This document shows positions 41,983-51,357 of a stretch of DNA of 64,000 bases, piece after piece. The DNA is taken from positions 1 through 64,000 of the forward strand of contig CAYPZU010000001.1 of assembly GCA_964415395.1 (NCBI GenBank), read 5' to 3'. This DNA is from CAYPZU01 sp964415395. Its GTDB lineage: Bacteria; Chlamydiota; Chlamydiia; Chlamydiales; SM23-39. The notes beneath the pieces are model-generated. The model was not told where the DNA came from, searched no databases, and saw nothing but the letters and a program-made list of their open reading frames with translations. The position numbers were made by a program, and so were the translations under genes. The stretch's first letter is position 1, and every line of letters begins with the position of its first letter.

Positions 41983-42768
41983 CTAGACGTACCTGAGAAA
42001 ATACCTCGCCCGCTCAACGAATTCAGCTTCCTCTGCGCCGAAATTCTTCCCGAGAAATGATTCTATGAAATCATCGAGATCTGCCTGGATCGTCTGGACA
42101 TCTCTTTGCGCACTCTTCCACCGCGTCTCAATGCGGGAAAACTGCACGGATCGGTCTTCCTGCAATTCAACGAGAACTTCCCTGTCTCTCCGAATCCGAT
42201 AGATCCTCGAGCGCAGCCCCTCCACTTTTTCTTTCGCCGCGTCGACGGATTTCTGAAGCTCCTGGCATCGGGAGAACTTCTTCGAAGATTCTATTTGGAG
42301 AACTCTCTTTTTTTCATTTAATTGAGTCCGGCTCCCTTTGCCGGCAACTCGTAAACGTTCCGTTACGCCATGAAGGGCGGCGCTTGCCTCGTCCCTCGCC
42401 TTGACAGCCCCATTCATAATCGACTGTTCTTGCGTTAAAGCATCTTCAGCCGCAGACAGAGCTCTCACGGCCTCAGCTTCGGATTCTTCGAGAGCATCGA
42501 TTCTCCCTTTCAAATCGGGATGGCTGGCTGCTTCATTTTGCAACCGGGTCCTCTCCAACTCAACTCCCTTCAGAACCAAAAGAGCTCTGAGAACAGCTCC
42601 TTTTTGCGTCTTGATTGAGGCGATAGCCTGGTCGAATTCCTCTGGAGAAACTCCCATTGCAGAGGACAAGATCGAGTTGAGTTCGGGCGATTTGATATTG
42701 ATCGAACTCGGTTCCGCGCTCCAATGCTGGAGAGAAGAACCAGAGTGTTGATTCACTGCGCTTGCCAT
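41983..42768 (-). CDS. Coiled-coil hypothetical protein
   Basis: I start this 261-residue protein at the ATG at 42768, preceded by AAGGAAAAAATC; upstream in-frame sequence to 43071 lies antisense to the RNB gene and looks like shadow. The N-terminal 45 residues are Ser/Gln/Asn-rich with no signal peptide (MASAVNQHSGSSLQHWSAEP). From about 70 to 235 it is a long coiled coil (ALEESEAEAVRALSAAEDAL; QELQKSVDAAKEKVEGLRSR). The C-terminus ends RARYFLRYV. A Ser-rich disordered N-terminus plus coiled coil resembles type III secretion substrates or their chaperone partners; this is only a suggestion. Confidence 0.7.
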   Translation of the reverse strand: MASAVNQHSGSSLQHWSAEPSSINIKSPELNSILSSAMGVSPEEFDQAIASIKTQKGAVLRALLVLKGVELERTRLQNEAASHPDLKGRIDALEESEAEAVRALSAAEDALTQEQSIMNGAVKARDEASAALHGVTERLRVAGKGSRTQLNEKKRVLQIESSKKFSRCQELQKSVDAAKEKVEGLRSRIYRIRRDREVLVELQEDRSVQFSRIETRWKSAQRDVQTIQADLDDFIESFLGKNFGAEEAEFVERARYFLRYV

Positions 42769-42865
42769 GATTTTTTCCTTGTTTGGGCCGAAAAGCTTAA
42801 ACCAGAGAGGATTTTTTTCCGAGCGTTCTCTTGTTGAAGAATTTTCGAAGCGATAACATGAAAAA

Positions 42866-44320
42866 ATGGGAAAGATCCACACTCTATCCGATATCGCCCG
42901 GATCGCGATGGCCGAAAAGGGTTTCCTCTCCGACTTTTCGCCCGCGGTGGGCCAGGAGCTGGAATCCCTCCACTCCCCTGCCCTGCCGCGGCCCGACGGC
43001 GTCAAAGATATGCGCGATCTCCTCTGGGTTTCGATTGACAACGAAGACTCGCGCGATCTCGACCAGCTCACCTACGCCGAAAGACACCCAAACGGCATAG
43101 ACCGGATCTTCATCGCCGTTGCCGACGTCGACGCGCTTGTTAAAAAGGGATCGGCAATCGACTCTCATGCAAGCCACAACACCACCTCCGTCTACACCCC
43201 GACCGAAATCTTCCCGATGCTTCCCCTGAAACTCTCCACCAACCTCACCTCTCTCAATGAAAAAAGCGACCGGGCTGCTATCGTCGTGGAAATGGAAGTC
43301 GACGCGGAAGGCGCTTTTGAACTGGCCGCCATCCACCCCGCCCTCGTCTACAACCACGCCAAGCTCGCCTATCCAGGCGTTGGAACCTGCATCGAAGAAG
43401 GAATCTGCCTTGTCCACCCCATCCCCAGCATCCCCGGCCTGCGCAAACAGCTCGAACTCCAGGATGAGATCGCCAGAAGAATCCAGCAATACCGGAACAA
43501 AAAAGGGGCGCTTGAATTCGCCGACGTCGAACTCCACCCCGTCATCGTCGAAGGCGTTCCTGTCAGCCTCGAAGAGAAAAGCGTCAACCGGGCCCACAAG
43601 CTCATCGAAAATTTCATGATCGCCGCGAACGTCGGCGTCACCCGCTACCTCATCCAGAAAAACCTCCCCACCGTCCGGCGGATCGTGCGCACCCCGAAGC
43701 GGTGGGATCGGATCGCCGCCCTTGCGCGCGAAGCGGGAGAAACCCTGCCGCCCCAGCCCGACGCCAAAGCGCTCCGCGCGTTCCTTCTCAAACAGCAGAA
43801 AGCGGCGCCCCTTCAGTTCATGGACCTGTCGCTCGCCATCATCAAGCTGATCGGGCGGGGCGAATACGTCCTCGGGATGCCCGGCAAAAAGAAACTGGAG
43901 CACTTCGATCTCGCCGAAATGGAATACGCCCACACCACCGCCCCCAACCGGAGATTCCCCGACGTGCTCATGCAAAGGCTCGTCAAGAGCGCCCTCTATG
44001 GCGACCCCCTTCCCTACACCCCCGATCAGCTCCACCAGCTCGCAGCCCGGTGCACCCAGAAAGAAGACGACGCCGCAAAAGTTGAAAGGCGCCTCGTCAA
44101 GTGCGCCGCAGCGATGATCCTCGTCAAGCAGATCGGCCGCGAGTTCAAGGCGATGGTCACGGGCGCAAGCGATAAAGGAACCTGGGTCCGCCTCCTCGCC
44201 CCTCCTGTCGAAGGAAAACTCGTCAAAGGGTTCAAAGGACTCGACGTCGGCGACTACCTGACCGTCAAGCTCATCCGCGTCAACGTCCTAAGCGGCCACA
44301 TCGACTTCGCCAAAGCTTAG
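42866..44320 (+). CDS. RNB-domain exoribonuclease (RNase II/R family), short form
   Basis: This 484-residue 3'-5' exoribonuclease has the RNB catalytic domain almost from the start. WVSIDNEDSRDLDQLTYAE (about 50-68) provides the Asp cluster that binds magnesium, and IFIAVADVDALVKKGS, STNLTSLNEKSDRAAIV and YAHTTAPNRRFPDVLMQRLV are further RNB signatures. A short S1-like end (VTGASDKGTWVRLL, HIDFAKA) follows. The N-terminal cold-shock domains of typical RNase II/R (about 640-800 residues) are missing. This matches the reduced vacB-type protein of chlamydiae. A possible leaderless arrangement (GATAAC shortly before the start) is unclear. Confidence 0.9.
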   Translation: MGKIHTLSDIARIAMAEKGFLSDFSPAVGQELESLHSPALPRPDGVKDMRDLLWVSIDNEDSRDLDQLTYAERHPNGIDRIFIAVADVDALVKKGSAIDSHASHNTTSVYTPTEIFPMLPLKLSTNLTSLNEKSDRAAIVVEMEVDAEGAFELAAIHPALVYNHAKLAYPGVGTCIEEGICLVHPIPSIPGLRKQLELQDEIARRIQQYRNKKGALEFADVELHPVIVEGVPVSLEEKSVNRAHKLIENFMIAANVGVTRYLIQKNLPTVRRIVRTPKRWDRIAALAREAGETLPPQPDAKALRAFLLKQQKAAPLQFMDLSLAIIKLIGRGEYVLGMPGKKKLEHFDLAEMEYAHTTAPNRRFPDVLMQRLVKSALYGDPLPYTPDQLHQLAARCTQKEDDAAKVERRLVKCAAAMILVKQIGREFKAMVTGASDKGTWVRLLAPPVEGKLVKGFKGLDVGDYLTVKLIRVNVLSGHIDFAKA

Positions 44321-44373
44321 CTTCACCAAAAATTTCTTATCTGCTAACTGGCAAGAAGGAACCCAGGTTGATT

Positions 44374-45534
44374 ATGAAAATCCTTCTCCTCTTTCTTTCT
44401 CTCTTTGGAACGATTCAAGCATCTGAATCAGCTCCCAAACAGATGGCTGAACAGCTCTTGGCCGCAGCCGACGTGAAGATCGGCGGAGACAGGCCCTGGG
44501 ATATCCAGGTGCATGACGAGAGGTTCTACATGCGGGTGCTCAAAGACGGCTCGCTCGGCCTGGGAGAGTCGTACATGGACGGCTGGTGGGACTGCGCCGC
44601 CATTGACCAGTTTATTTACCGCGTCCTTCGGGCCCGCCTCGACGTTAAGCCGAGCTGGCGGCTCAAACTCGCCGTGCTGAAATCCAAACTCTTCAACGAA
44701 CAGGACAAAAAAGGGAGCATGGCCGTCATCGACCAGCACTACGAGCTTGGCAACGACCTCTACCAGAACATGCTCGACAACCTCATGACCTATAGCTGCG
44801 GCTACTGGAAAGAGTGCGATAACCTCGACGAGGCCCAAAAAGCGAAATACGACCTCATCGCACGGAAACTCCAGCTTGAGAAAGGAATGCGCGTTCTCGA
44901 CATCGGCTGCGGCTGGGGCGGCTTCGCCAAATTCATCGCGGAAAATTACGGCGTCTCGGTCGTCGGAATCACCCTGTCTGAAAAACAGGCCAGTTTCGGA
45001 AGAGAAGCCACTAAGGGACTTCCCGTCAAAATCCGGGTGCAGGATTACCGCGATCTGAATGAGACCTTCGATCGGATCGTAGAGATCGGCATGTTCGAGC
45101 ACGTCGGCCCCAAAAACTACCGCCCCTTCATGGATATGTGCTACCGCTGCCTGAAAGACAACGGGCTCGTGATGCTGCATACCATCGGCAGCAATAAAAC
45201 GTCTGCCCGGGGCGAAGACTGGCTACTCCGCTATATCTTCCCCTACGGCAAACTCCCCTCCATTTCTGAAATAGGCCGCTCGATCGAAGGGCTATTTGTG
45301 ATGGAGGACTGGCACAATTTCGGCGTCGATTACGATAAGACGCTCCGCGCCTGGTTTGCCAACTTCGATAGAAACTGGCCAAAAATCAAAGACCGCTATC
45401 CAGACCCCTTCTACCGGATGTGGAAATACTATCTCCTTTCCCTAGCTGGTTCCTTCCGCGCCCGCGAAATACAGCTATGGCAAGTCGTCCTCTCCAAAGA
45501 CGGCCTCCCTGGCGGCTACGAATCGGTGAGGTAA
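44374..45534 (+). CDS. cfa: Cyclopropane-fatty-acyl-phospholipid synthase with signal-like N-terminus
   Basis: Cfa methylenates unsaturated phospholipid acyl chains with SAM. The 386-residue protein has the N-terminal lipid-binding part (WDIQVHDERFYMRVLKDGSL, LGESYMDGWWDC) and YDLGNDLY-type HYELGNDLYQNMLDN. YSCGYW, SAM motif I VLDIGCGWGGFAKFI and EIGMFEHVGPKNY with the active-site Glu are all present. I start at the ATG at 44374; a TTG at 44368 adds two residues. Residues 1-19 (MKILLLFLSLFGTIQASES) look like a signal peptide, which is unexpected for a SAM-dependent enzyme. Together with the desaturase at 18.6 kb it could convert unsaturated to cyclopropane lipids. thrC starts immediately after its stop. 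Confidence 0.92.
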   Translation: MKILLLFLSLFGTIQASESAPKQMAEQLLAAADVKIGGDRPWDIQVHDERFYMRVLKDGSLGLGESYMDGWWDCAAIDQFIYRVLRARLDVKPSWRLKLAVLKSKLFNEQDKKGSMAVIDQHYELGNDLYQNMLDNLMTYSCGYWKECDNLDEAQKAKYDLIARKLQLEKGMRVLDIGCGWGGFAKFIAENYGVSVVGITLSEKQASFGREATKGLPVKIRVQDYRDLNETFDRIVEIGMFEHVGPKNYRPFMDMCYRCLKDNGLVMLHTIGSNKTSARGEDWLLRYIFPYGKLPSISEIGRSIEGLFVMEDWHNFGVDYDKTLRAWFANFDRNWPKIKDRYPDPFYRMWKYYLLSLAGSFRAREIQLWQVVLSKDGLPGGYESVR

Positions 45535-46740
45535 GTGGAAAAGCATCTCGTTTCGACTTTATCGGGTGAACGATATCCGTTCGACAGAAGAGCCGAGTTC
45601 GCTGAAAACGGGGAGTCTCTCGAGGTTCGAATAGAAGGTCTCGAGCGCGCCCAAGTCCAAAGCGGCGCCTCAATCTGGCAGCGCTACGCCGACTTCCTCC
45701 CCTTCCATAACTTCGATCCGGCCTACTCCCTCGGCGAAGGGAATACCCCTCTCCTCGAATCGAAACAGCTCGCCCAAAAGCTCGGCCTCGAAACTCTTCT
45801 GCTCAAAAACGAGACCCTCAATCCCACCTGGAGCTTCAAAGACCGGGGTTCTTTGCCCTGCATTCTTCTCGCAAAAGAATTAAATGAAACCTCAGTCGCC
45901 ACTATATCGACAGGCAACATGGGATCCTCGATTGCAGCCTATGGCGCGCGCTCCGGCATCCGGCCGATCATTCTGATCCCTCCCTACTGCCCCGAGGAGA
46001 AGATCCGCTCGATGGCCATCCATGGAGCTACGATCATCAAAATCGAATCGCCTGATTATGGAACGATGAAGAAAAAAGTCCTCACTCTGGCCGATCCCCT
46101 CAAACTCCGGATCGTCTCGGGCAACGGGCCCATCCGGGTCGAAGGATATAAATTCTGCTCGTTCGAACTCTACGAACAGCTGCAGGGTGAAGTCCCCGAC
46201 TTCATCGCTGTCCCAACCTCCGCCTGCGGCCATCTCCGCGGCCTTTTCAAAGGGTATCGGGAGCTGAAACAGGCTGGCCTGATTCAAAAACTACCCCGCA
46301 TGATCATCGTCCAGGCCGCCAATAACAGCCCGCTCGTCTCAGCTTTCAAACAGAAAAAGAAAACGCCCATTCCTTTCGAGCACGTTCGGACGATCGCCAC
46401 TGCGATCACGACAGGAAACCCGCCTGGCGGAGAAGAGATCCTCGAGAAAGCCTATCAATACGATTGGCTGGCCGAAGATGCCGCTGAAGAAGAAATTCTG
46501 GAAGCGCAGAAGCTCCTCGGAGAAGCTGGATTTTTCGTCGAGCCGTCATCGGCCGCCTCGATTCCGGCGATCCATAAATTGCGCCAGGCGGGCAAGATCG
46601 AACGAAACGCGCGGGTCATAGCCATCCTCACAGGATCGGGACTCAAAGACACCGCGGCATTCGCCCGGCAAAATGCGCCGGTCATCCACTCCAGCGTCTC
46701 ACAAATCGAAGCCGATTTAAGAACTCTGCTTAAAAGCTGA
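45535..46740 (+). CDS. thrC: Threonine synthase
   Basis: This PLP enzyme makes threonine from O-phosphohomoserine. The 401-residue protein begins at a GTG directly after the cfa stop (TAA GTG), with GGTGAGG just before. Motifs are the N-terminal YPFDRRAEF, LGEGNTPLLES, the PLP Lys in NPTWSFKDRG (about 101-110), the phosphate loop ISTGNMGSSIAAYGA and the C-terminal ILTGSGLKD. Complete. No thrA or thrB is nearby. A threonine aldolase (51.4 kb) and tRNA-Gly are close, which hints at a threonine-to-glycine route. Confidence 0.92.
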   Translation: MEKHLVSTLSGERYPFDRRAEFAENGESLEVRIEGLERAQVQSGASIWQRYADFLPFHNFDPAYSLGEGNTPLLESKQLAQKLGLETLLLKNETLNPTWSFKDRGSLPCILLAKELNETSVATISTGNMGSSIAAYGARSGIRPIILIPPYCPEEKIRSMAIHGATIIKIESPDYGTMKKKVLTLADPLKLRIVSGNGPIRVEGYKFCSFELYEQLQGEVPDFIAVPTSACGHLRGLFKGYRELKQAGLIQKLPRMIIVQAANNSPLVSAFKQKKKTPIPFEHVRTIATAITTGNPPGGEEILEKAYQYDWLAEDAAEEEILEAQKLLGEAGFFVEPSSAASIPAIHKLRQAGKIERNARVIAILTGSGLKDTAAFARQNAPVIHSSVSQIEADLRTLLKS

Positions 46741-46747
46741 GCTTGTT

Positions 46748-46919
46748 ATACTCAAATATCATGAAGAATCGGGTTCTGGCAGCGTCGGACAGCCACTGAA
46801 TTCAAGACCTGCCTGCATCGCTAAGCTATTCAAATTTAGCTGCTTCGGGACGGGGAAACCGGACTTTAATTCAGGGCGCCTCCTTGCCCTATTCACGCCG
46901 CTTCAGGTTATTTGAGTAT
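46748..46919. mobile_element. 172-bp element with exact 11-bp terminal inverted repeats
   Basis: ATACTCAAATA (46748-46758) and its exact reverse complement TATTTGAGTAT (46909-46919) bracket the space between the stops of thrC (46740) and the convergent membrane protein gene (46920). The interior (46761-46890), read on the minus strand, is clearly homologous to 21920-22049 inside the double-repeat gene. It also holds an open frame of about 40 codons (RRRPELKSGFPVP...PEPDSS) without a convincing start. It looks like a MITE or other short repeat, not a gene. Confidence 0.7.
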
Positions 46920-47432
46920 TTATTTCCCCAGAAATAACTTACGGACCTTGTCGGAGCCACCGGCCTGGACGAGCTCGCGGAAAGAGACGTAGACAAAGAA
47001 AAGGAGGAAAAACCAGATTTGGATCGCCCAAAAGCGGGTCCAATCCATCGCTTCCCAGAAATCTCGGTACGCCTCGGCAAGCGTTCCCGTCCCTGGAACA
47101 AACGGATAGAGAACAATCAAATAGCGGATGAACAGGCTGATCAGCCCGTACACACACGACTTCCACAAAACATTGTAAATGAGTGGCTTGCCAGGAAAGG
47201 CATTGATAATTGGCAGGTGGTCGGCCACGACGATCACCTTCGCGACGATCCCCGCTCCAATCAGGATCGAAGCAAAGCTGAAAAGGGAAACTTGCATCTT
47301 CTTCAAAAGCAGCACTTCCGTCCAGTTGATGACGTTGAATGCGATAAAGAAAAAAATCAGAGCTGGAATTAAGTGGAGAATTTCATCGCGGAACCAAATG
47401 GCGATCCGTTTCCATGCGGGCTTTTTACTCAT
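46920..47432 (-). CDS. Hypothetical multi-span membrane protein
   Basis: This 170-residue inner-membrane protein has about four hydrophobic helices: LIPALIFFFIAFNVINW (about 20-36), MQVSLFSFASILIGAGIVAKV, WKSCVYGLISLFIRYLIVLY and WAIQIWFFLLFFVYVSFREL. The conserved-looking VVADHLPIINAFPGKPLIYN loop sits between helices two and three. I recognise it as a conserved hypothetical type but know no function. GGAGAAATT precedes its ATG. It lies in one run with the histidine phosphatase, which overlaps it by 4 bp. Confidence 0.75.
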   Translation of the reverse strand: MSKKPAWKRIAIWFRDEILHLIPALIFFFIAFNVINWTEVLLLKKMQVSLFSFASILIGAGIVAKVIVVADHLPIINAFPGKPLIYNVLWKSCVYGLISLFIRYLIVLYPFVPGTGTLAEAYRDFWEAMDWTRFWAIQIWFFLLFFVYVSFRELVQAGGSDKVRKLFLGK

Positions 47433-48010
47433 AATTTCTCCAGGTGGCTGACGTCATTCCAGAGTTTGACCGCAGGGCGTCCCTTTTCATATCCGAGCTT
47501 GCTCAGCGAGGCGACCGAAAGAGAAAAGAGCGCGCCCGCGCTGACAGGAAGCCCGATCCACCGGACAGCCAAAACCCGGATAAAATGGCCATGGGAGACG
47601 AGAAGCACTTTCCCTTGTTTCTTTGCCAGATCGGCCAAAAGAGCGTCTGCTCTAGCCCCTGCCTGCTCAGGCGTCTCGCCGTGAGGGACGCCATCGGCAA
47701 ACAGATTCCAGCCACTCTGCTTTTTTCCGATTTCAGGACTCGTCAGCCCTTCATAATCGCCGTAATTCCATTCGACGGCGCGCGGCTCGATCTCAGGTTT
47801 GTCGTACCCGAAGGCGCCGCACGTCATGAGGCACCGCTTCATCGGACTACAGAAAATCGCGCTCCAATCGCACTCTTCGATCCGCCTTTTCAGCCAAATC
47901 GCCTGCTCGACTCCGCGGGGATTCAGCGGGAGATCGGTCCGGCTCGTGTGCTGTCCCGAAACAGTCCAGTCGGTTTCTCCATGACGGCAAAGAACGATCT
48001 CAAGATCCAT
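47429..48010 (-). CDS. Histidine phosphatase (phosphoglycerate mutase-like)
   Basis: This 193-residue protein has the catalytic RHGETDW at 9-15, the second His in VSHGHFIRVLAVRWIG (about 146-161), and IFCSPMKRCLMT with the phosphate-binding Arg. EWNYGDYEGLTSPEIG contains the Glu that acts as the proton donor. It could be a cofactor-dependent phosphoglycerate mutase relative or a small-molecule phosphatase. It overlaps the downstream membrane protein by 4 bp and abuts the methyltransferase upstream (shared base 48010), so all are in one operon with the aldolase. Confidence 0.88.
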   Translation of the reverse strand: MDLEIVLCRHGETDWTVSGQHTSRTDLPLNPRGVEQAIWLKRRIEECDWSAIFCSPMKRCLMTCGAFGYDKPEIEPRAVEWNYGDYEGLTSPEIGKKQSGWNLFADGVPHGETPEQAGARADALLADLAKKQGKVLLVSHGHFIRVLAVRWIGLPVSAGALFSLSVASLSKLGYEKGRPAVKLWNDVSHLEKL

Positions 48011-48843
48011 TATTTTTTATCCCCGCTGAAGATCCCATAAACCATGCTTTTCGCCTGATAGGCGCCCCAGATCCTGAGGACGGTTTTCGAAAACACCCGG
48101 TCAGCCGCTTTTCCCTGAAAAAGGAAATGGCGGAATTCTTTTTTGCCGAGAGCTTTCATCATCCTCCAGGCGCAAATCGCCCACGTCTTCTTCACCTGGG
48201 AAGTGAGATCTTTGTATGTTGGATTGCTAAACCCCGCTCCCCGCATCAGCTCGAGATAATCATTCACGCTCCCCAAACTCGGCAGGCGGCCCTCGCGGCA
48301 GATCGGCTCGAGGAAATGGCGGATTTCCCAGGGCTTCGGCTTCTCTCTTGATAGCCATGCGCACACGACGAGCCTCCCCCCGGGCTTTAAAACCCTGCGG
48401 GCCTCGCGGAAGAACTTCTCTTTGTCGCTCATATGCTCGGAGCTTTCGATCGAAAGGGCCAGATCGAACAAATCGGAAGGAAGATCATTTTCCAGCCAGT
48501 CGCAGAGTTGGTAATGAACGGAAGAGCCTTTCGATCGGGCGTAGGCTAGCTGTCTTTCCGAAAGGGAAAATCCCGTTACATCGGCCTTCCAGCGGTCGGC
48601 CAATAGGCGGGCCGTCGCGCCATAGCCGCAGCCGATGTCGCACACCTTTTCCCCTTCTTTGAGCTGCGCCATTTCAGCGACCAGCTCGACGAGCTGCTCG
48701 GTCGCCTCCGAAGAACTCTCTTTACCCGATTTCCAATAGCCGTGATGAAGATGCTCGCCCCATAATTTCCGATACCACGGATCGAGCGAATTGTAGTGAA
48801 GCGCGACCTCTCTCTGGCTTTGGACTTCGTTCGGAAAGATCAT
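48010..48843 (-). CDS. SAM methyltransferase, tocopherol/sterol C-methyltransferase-like
   Basis: This 277-residue protein starts at the ATG at 48843, overlapping the aldolase stop by 4 bp. Features are [20 protein letters not shown] near the start, as in cyclopropane- and tocopherol-type methyltransferases, motif [20 protein letters not shown] (about 68-86) and [34 protein letters not shown] and [14 protein letters not shown] come next. The HxHHGYW entry and the C-terminal [14 protein letters not shown] match the gamma-tocopherol methyltransferase group. A lipid or quinone substrate is likely, not proven. Confidence 0.85.
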   Translation of the reverse strand: MIFPNEVQSQREVALHYNSLDPWYRKLWGEHLHHGYWKSGKESSSEATEQLVELVAEMAQLKEGEKVCDIGCGYGATARLLADRWKADVTGFSLSERQLAYARSKGSSVHYQLCDWLENDLPSDLFDLALSIESSEHMSDKEKFFREARRVLKPGGRLVVCAWLSREKPKPWEIRHFLEPICREGRLPSLGSVNDYLELMRGAGFSNPTYKDLTSQVKKTWAICAWRMMKALGKKEFRHFLFQGKAADRVFSKTVLRIWGAYQAKSMVYGIFSGDKK

Positions 48844-49892
48844 GCCAGTCCGATCTCCTTGCAGAGATAAACGTCCTGGATCGCATGGAGGAGCTGGACG
48901 CCCTCTTTCATCGGCTTCTGGAACGCTTTTCGGCCCGAAATCAGCCCCATGCCGCCGGCGCGCTTGTTGATCACCGCCGTCATGCACGCCTCATGAAGGT
49001 CGTTCTTTCCTGATGGGCCGCCAGAATTGATCAGTCCGATCCGGCCATTGTAGCCGTTGATCACCTGGTAGCGGGTCAGGTCGATCGGATGGTCGGAGCA
49101 GAGGTTCGTGTACATCTTCTCATCGAACTTGCCGCACTTGAGCGCCTTGAAGCCCCCGTTGCAAGTCGGCAGCTTCTGCTTCACGATATCCGCGCCGAGC
49201 GTTGCGCCCAGATGATCCGCCTGACCGCTTAAATCGGCAGCTTCATGGTAGTCTTTATCGGCCTTGAAAGATCCATTCCTCAAATAGCACCAGAGGACGG
49301 TGGCCATCCCGAGGTCATGCGCTTCGGCGAACGCCTTTCCCACTTCGACGATCTGACGCCGGCTCTCGGGCGAACCAAAATAGATCGTCGCTCCGACTGC
49401 GGCGCAGCCCATATCGTAGGCCTGCTTCATACTGGCAAAAAGCGTCTGATCGTAAGAGTTTGGGTACGAGAGGAGTTCGTTGTGATTGAATTTCAAAATA
49501 AAAGGGATTTTGTGGGCGTATTTCCGCGCCACGCTCCCCAAAACGCCCAGCGTCGAGGCGACGGCGTTGCAGCCCCCTTCGATCGCGAGTTTTACGATGT
49601 TTTCGGAGTCGAAGTATTCCGGATTCGGGGCGAACGAGGCTCCCGCCGAATGTTCGATCCCCTGGTCGACTGGCAAGATCGAAAGATAGCCGGTTCCGGC
49701 GAGCCTTCCGTGGCCTAACATCGCCTGCAGGCTCCTCAATACGCGGATGTTCCGGTCGCTCGGCCCGAAGATCCGGTCGACCCAATCGGAACCCGGCGCG
49801 TGGAGCATCGATTTGGGAACCGTTTTGCAAGTGTGGTTCAGCAGTTTGGCCGCATCAGGCCCCAGCAGCGTCTGGATTTCGGAGTAGTTCAT
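48840..49892 (-). CDS. fbaB: Class I fructose-bisphosphate aldolase, DhnA/FbaB type
   Basis: This aldolase cleaves fructose-1,6-bisphosphate to triose phosphates. The 350-residue protein carries [44 protein letters not shown] and [15 protein letters not shown], where the first Lys is the probable Schiff-base residue. [13 protein letters not shown] binds phosphate. This archaeal-type class I enzyme is the aldolase used by chlamydiae. AAGGGGAAATC precedes the ATG. It heads the run aldolase-methyltransferase-phosphatase-membrane protein. Confidence 0.93.
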   Translation of the reverse strand: MNYSEIQTLLGPDAAKLLNHTCKTVPKSMLHAPGSDWVDRIFGPSDRNIRVLRSLQAMLGHGRLAGTGYLSILPVDQGIEHSAGASFAPNPEYFDSENIVKLAIEGGCNAVASTLGVLGSVARKYAHKIPFILKFNHNELLSYPNSYDQTLFASMKQAYDMGCAAVGATIYFGSPESRRQIVEVGKAFAEAHDLGMATVLWCYLRNGSFKADKDYHEAADLSGQADHLGATLGADIVKQKLPTCNGGFKALKCGKFDEKMYTNLCSDHPIDLTRYQVINGYNGRIGLINSGGPSGKNDLHEACMTAVINKRAGGMGLISGRKAFQKPMKEGVQLLHAIQDVYLCKEIGLA

Positions 49893-49913
49893 GATTTCCC
49901 CTTATTGGAAGGA

Positions 49914-51254
49914 TCATTTGTGCCAGAAATTTTGGATTTCCTCAAAGGTTTTCCCTTTCGTCTCCGGCACCATCCGGATGACGAACCAAAGCCCCAGAAG
50001 GCAGATCGCCGTATAGAGCCAGAACGTCATGCCCGTGCCGAGCGCGTCGATCAAGGTCAGAAAGGTCAGCGAGACAAAATAGTTCGCGACCCAGTTTGCG
50101 AAAACGGCGATCCCGACTGCCCTTCCTCTGACTCCGAGCGGGAAAATTTCGGAAATGATCAGCCAGGTGACAGGACCCCAGCTGATGGCAAAGCAGGCGA
50201 CGTAGACCATCAAACCGACCACTGCCACAATCCCCAGATGAGCGCCTCCCGTAACAAACGTCCCGCCCAGAACCGCCAGCGATGCCGTCATCCCGATCAG
50301 CCCACCGATTAAAATCGGTTTTCTGCCGAGCCTGTCGATTACCCAAAGGGCGACAACCGTCATGAAAACATTCACAATCCCAACCAGCATTGTCGCAAAA
50401 ATCGCCATCTCCGCCGCCTGATAGCCCGCTTTCTGGAAAATTTGCGGCGCGTAGTAGATGACCGTGTTAATGCCCGTGATCTGCTGGAATACGCTCGCGC
50501 CTACCCCCACAAGAAATGCCCGTTTCAGCGCAGGTGTGAACAGCTCGCGCCATCCCTTTTTGGAGTGGACGTCGTCTGATTTCTCGGCATGCCGCAGAAG
50601 CCGTTCTCCTGATTCTTCTGGATAAATTTTCTTAAGCACCGTTTCAGCAGCGTTTTTCCGGTCGCGGCTCATCAGCCATGACGGAGTCTCTGGAATGAAA
50701 AATAGGCCGATGAACTGAATCGCGAGAGGAATGAACGCGAAGGAAAACGCCTGGCGCCACTCCTGCATCTCAGCGAAGTAATAGGAAACGATGTAAGCGA
50801 CGAGAATGCCGACCGTGATCGCAAGCTGATACAAGGAAACTAAAGGACCGCGTGCGTCAGTTGGAGACATCTCGGCGATGTAGAGAGGCGCCGCCATCGA
50901 CACCATCCCGATTCCGAGCCCCGTCACAAACCGGCCCCAGATCAAAAATTCAAAGCTCCGCGCATCGCTCATCAGCAAAATGCCAACAAAAAAAAGGACG
51001 ATCGTCCCAAACAGCGTCTTCTTCCTTCCGAACGAGTCGGCCAGAAATCCGCCTGCGAACGCTCCGGCGACAGCGCCGATCAGCACGGTGCTCACCACGA
51101 TCTCTTCCTGGAATGTCGTCAGCTGAAAATCTTTCGAGATAAAGAGGATCGCCCCAGAGATCACGCTTGTGTTGTATCCAAAGAGAAGCCCTCCCAGAGC
51201 CGCCATGATCGATGAAAATAAAGTGAATGACGTGAATCGCCGTTTCCGTTCCAT
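49914..51254 (-). CDS. MFS sugar transporter (sugar porter family)
   Basis: This 446-residue, 12-helix permease has sugar-porter signatures GGLLFGYNTSVISGA (about 20-34), FGRKKTLFG, the long loop before RFVTGLGIGMVSMAAPLYIAE and YQLAITVGI, PETPSWLMSRDRK at the end of helix 6, GINTVIYYAPQIFQKAG, and the final MVPETKGKTFEEIQNFW. Such proteins import glucose, xylose, galactose or inositol with protons. The ATG at 51254 has GGAGGCTC before it; a farther start at 51311 is less likely. Free sugar uptake next to an aldolase fits glycolytic use of host sugars. Confidence 0.92.
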   Translation of the reverse strand: MERKRRFTSFTLFSSIMAALGGLLFGYNTSVISGAILFISKDFQLTTFQEEIVVSTVLIGAVAGAFAGGFLADSFGRKKTLFGTIVLFFVGILLMSDARSFEFLIWGRFVTGLGIGMVSMAAPLYIAEMSPTDARGPLVSLYQLAITVGILVAYIVSYYFAEMQEWRQAFSFAFIPLAIQFIGLFFIPETPSWLMSRDRKNAAETVLKKIYPEESGERLLRHAEKSDDVHSKKGWRELFTPALKRAFLVGVGASVFQQITGINTVIYYAPQIFQKAGYQAAEMAIFATMLVGIVNVFMTVVALWVIDRLGRKPILIGGLIGMTASLAVLGGTFVTGGAHLGIVAVVGLMVYVACFAISWGPVTWLIISEIFPLGVRGRAVGIAVFANWVANYFVSLTFLTLIDALGTGMTFWLYTAICLLGLWFVIRMVPETKGKTFEEIQNFWHK

Positions 51255-51357
51255 AGAGCCTCCAGTGGTCAAAAAAGAGTGAACAAAAATTTGAATTTGG
51301 GCGCAAGACAAAAACCTTGAAATCGGACTCGTAAAAAAATAGAATGCTTCCCAATTT

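Noticed and set aside
42884..44035. Open frame of 383 codons on the minus strand, antisense to the RNB nuclease
   Set aside because: Shadow of a conserved gene; Gly, Asp, Val and Glu rich without motif.
46764..46895. Possible small gene on the minus strand inside the 172-bp element
   Set aside because: About 40 open codons but no convincing start codon or ribosome binding site, and the terminal inverted repeats explain the region better as a repeat.
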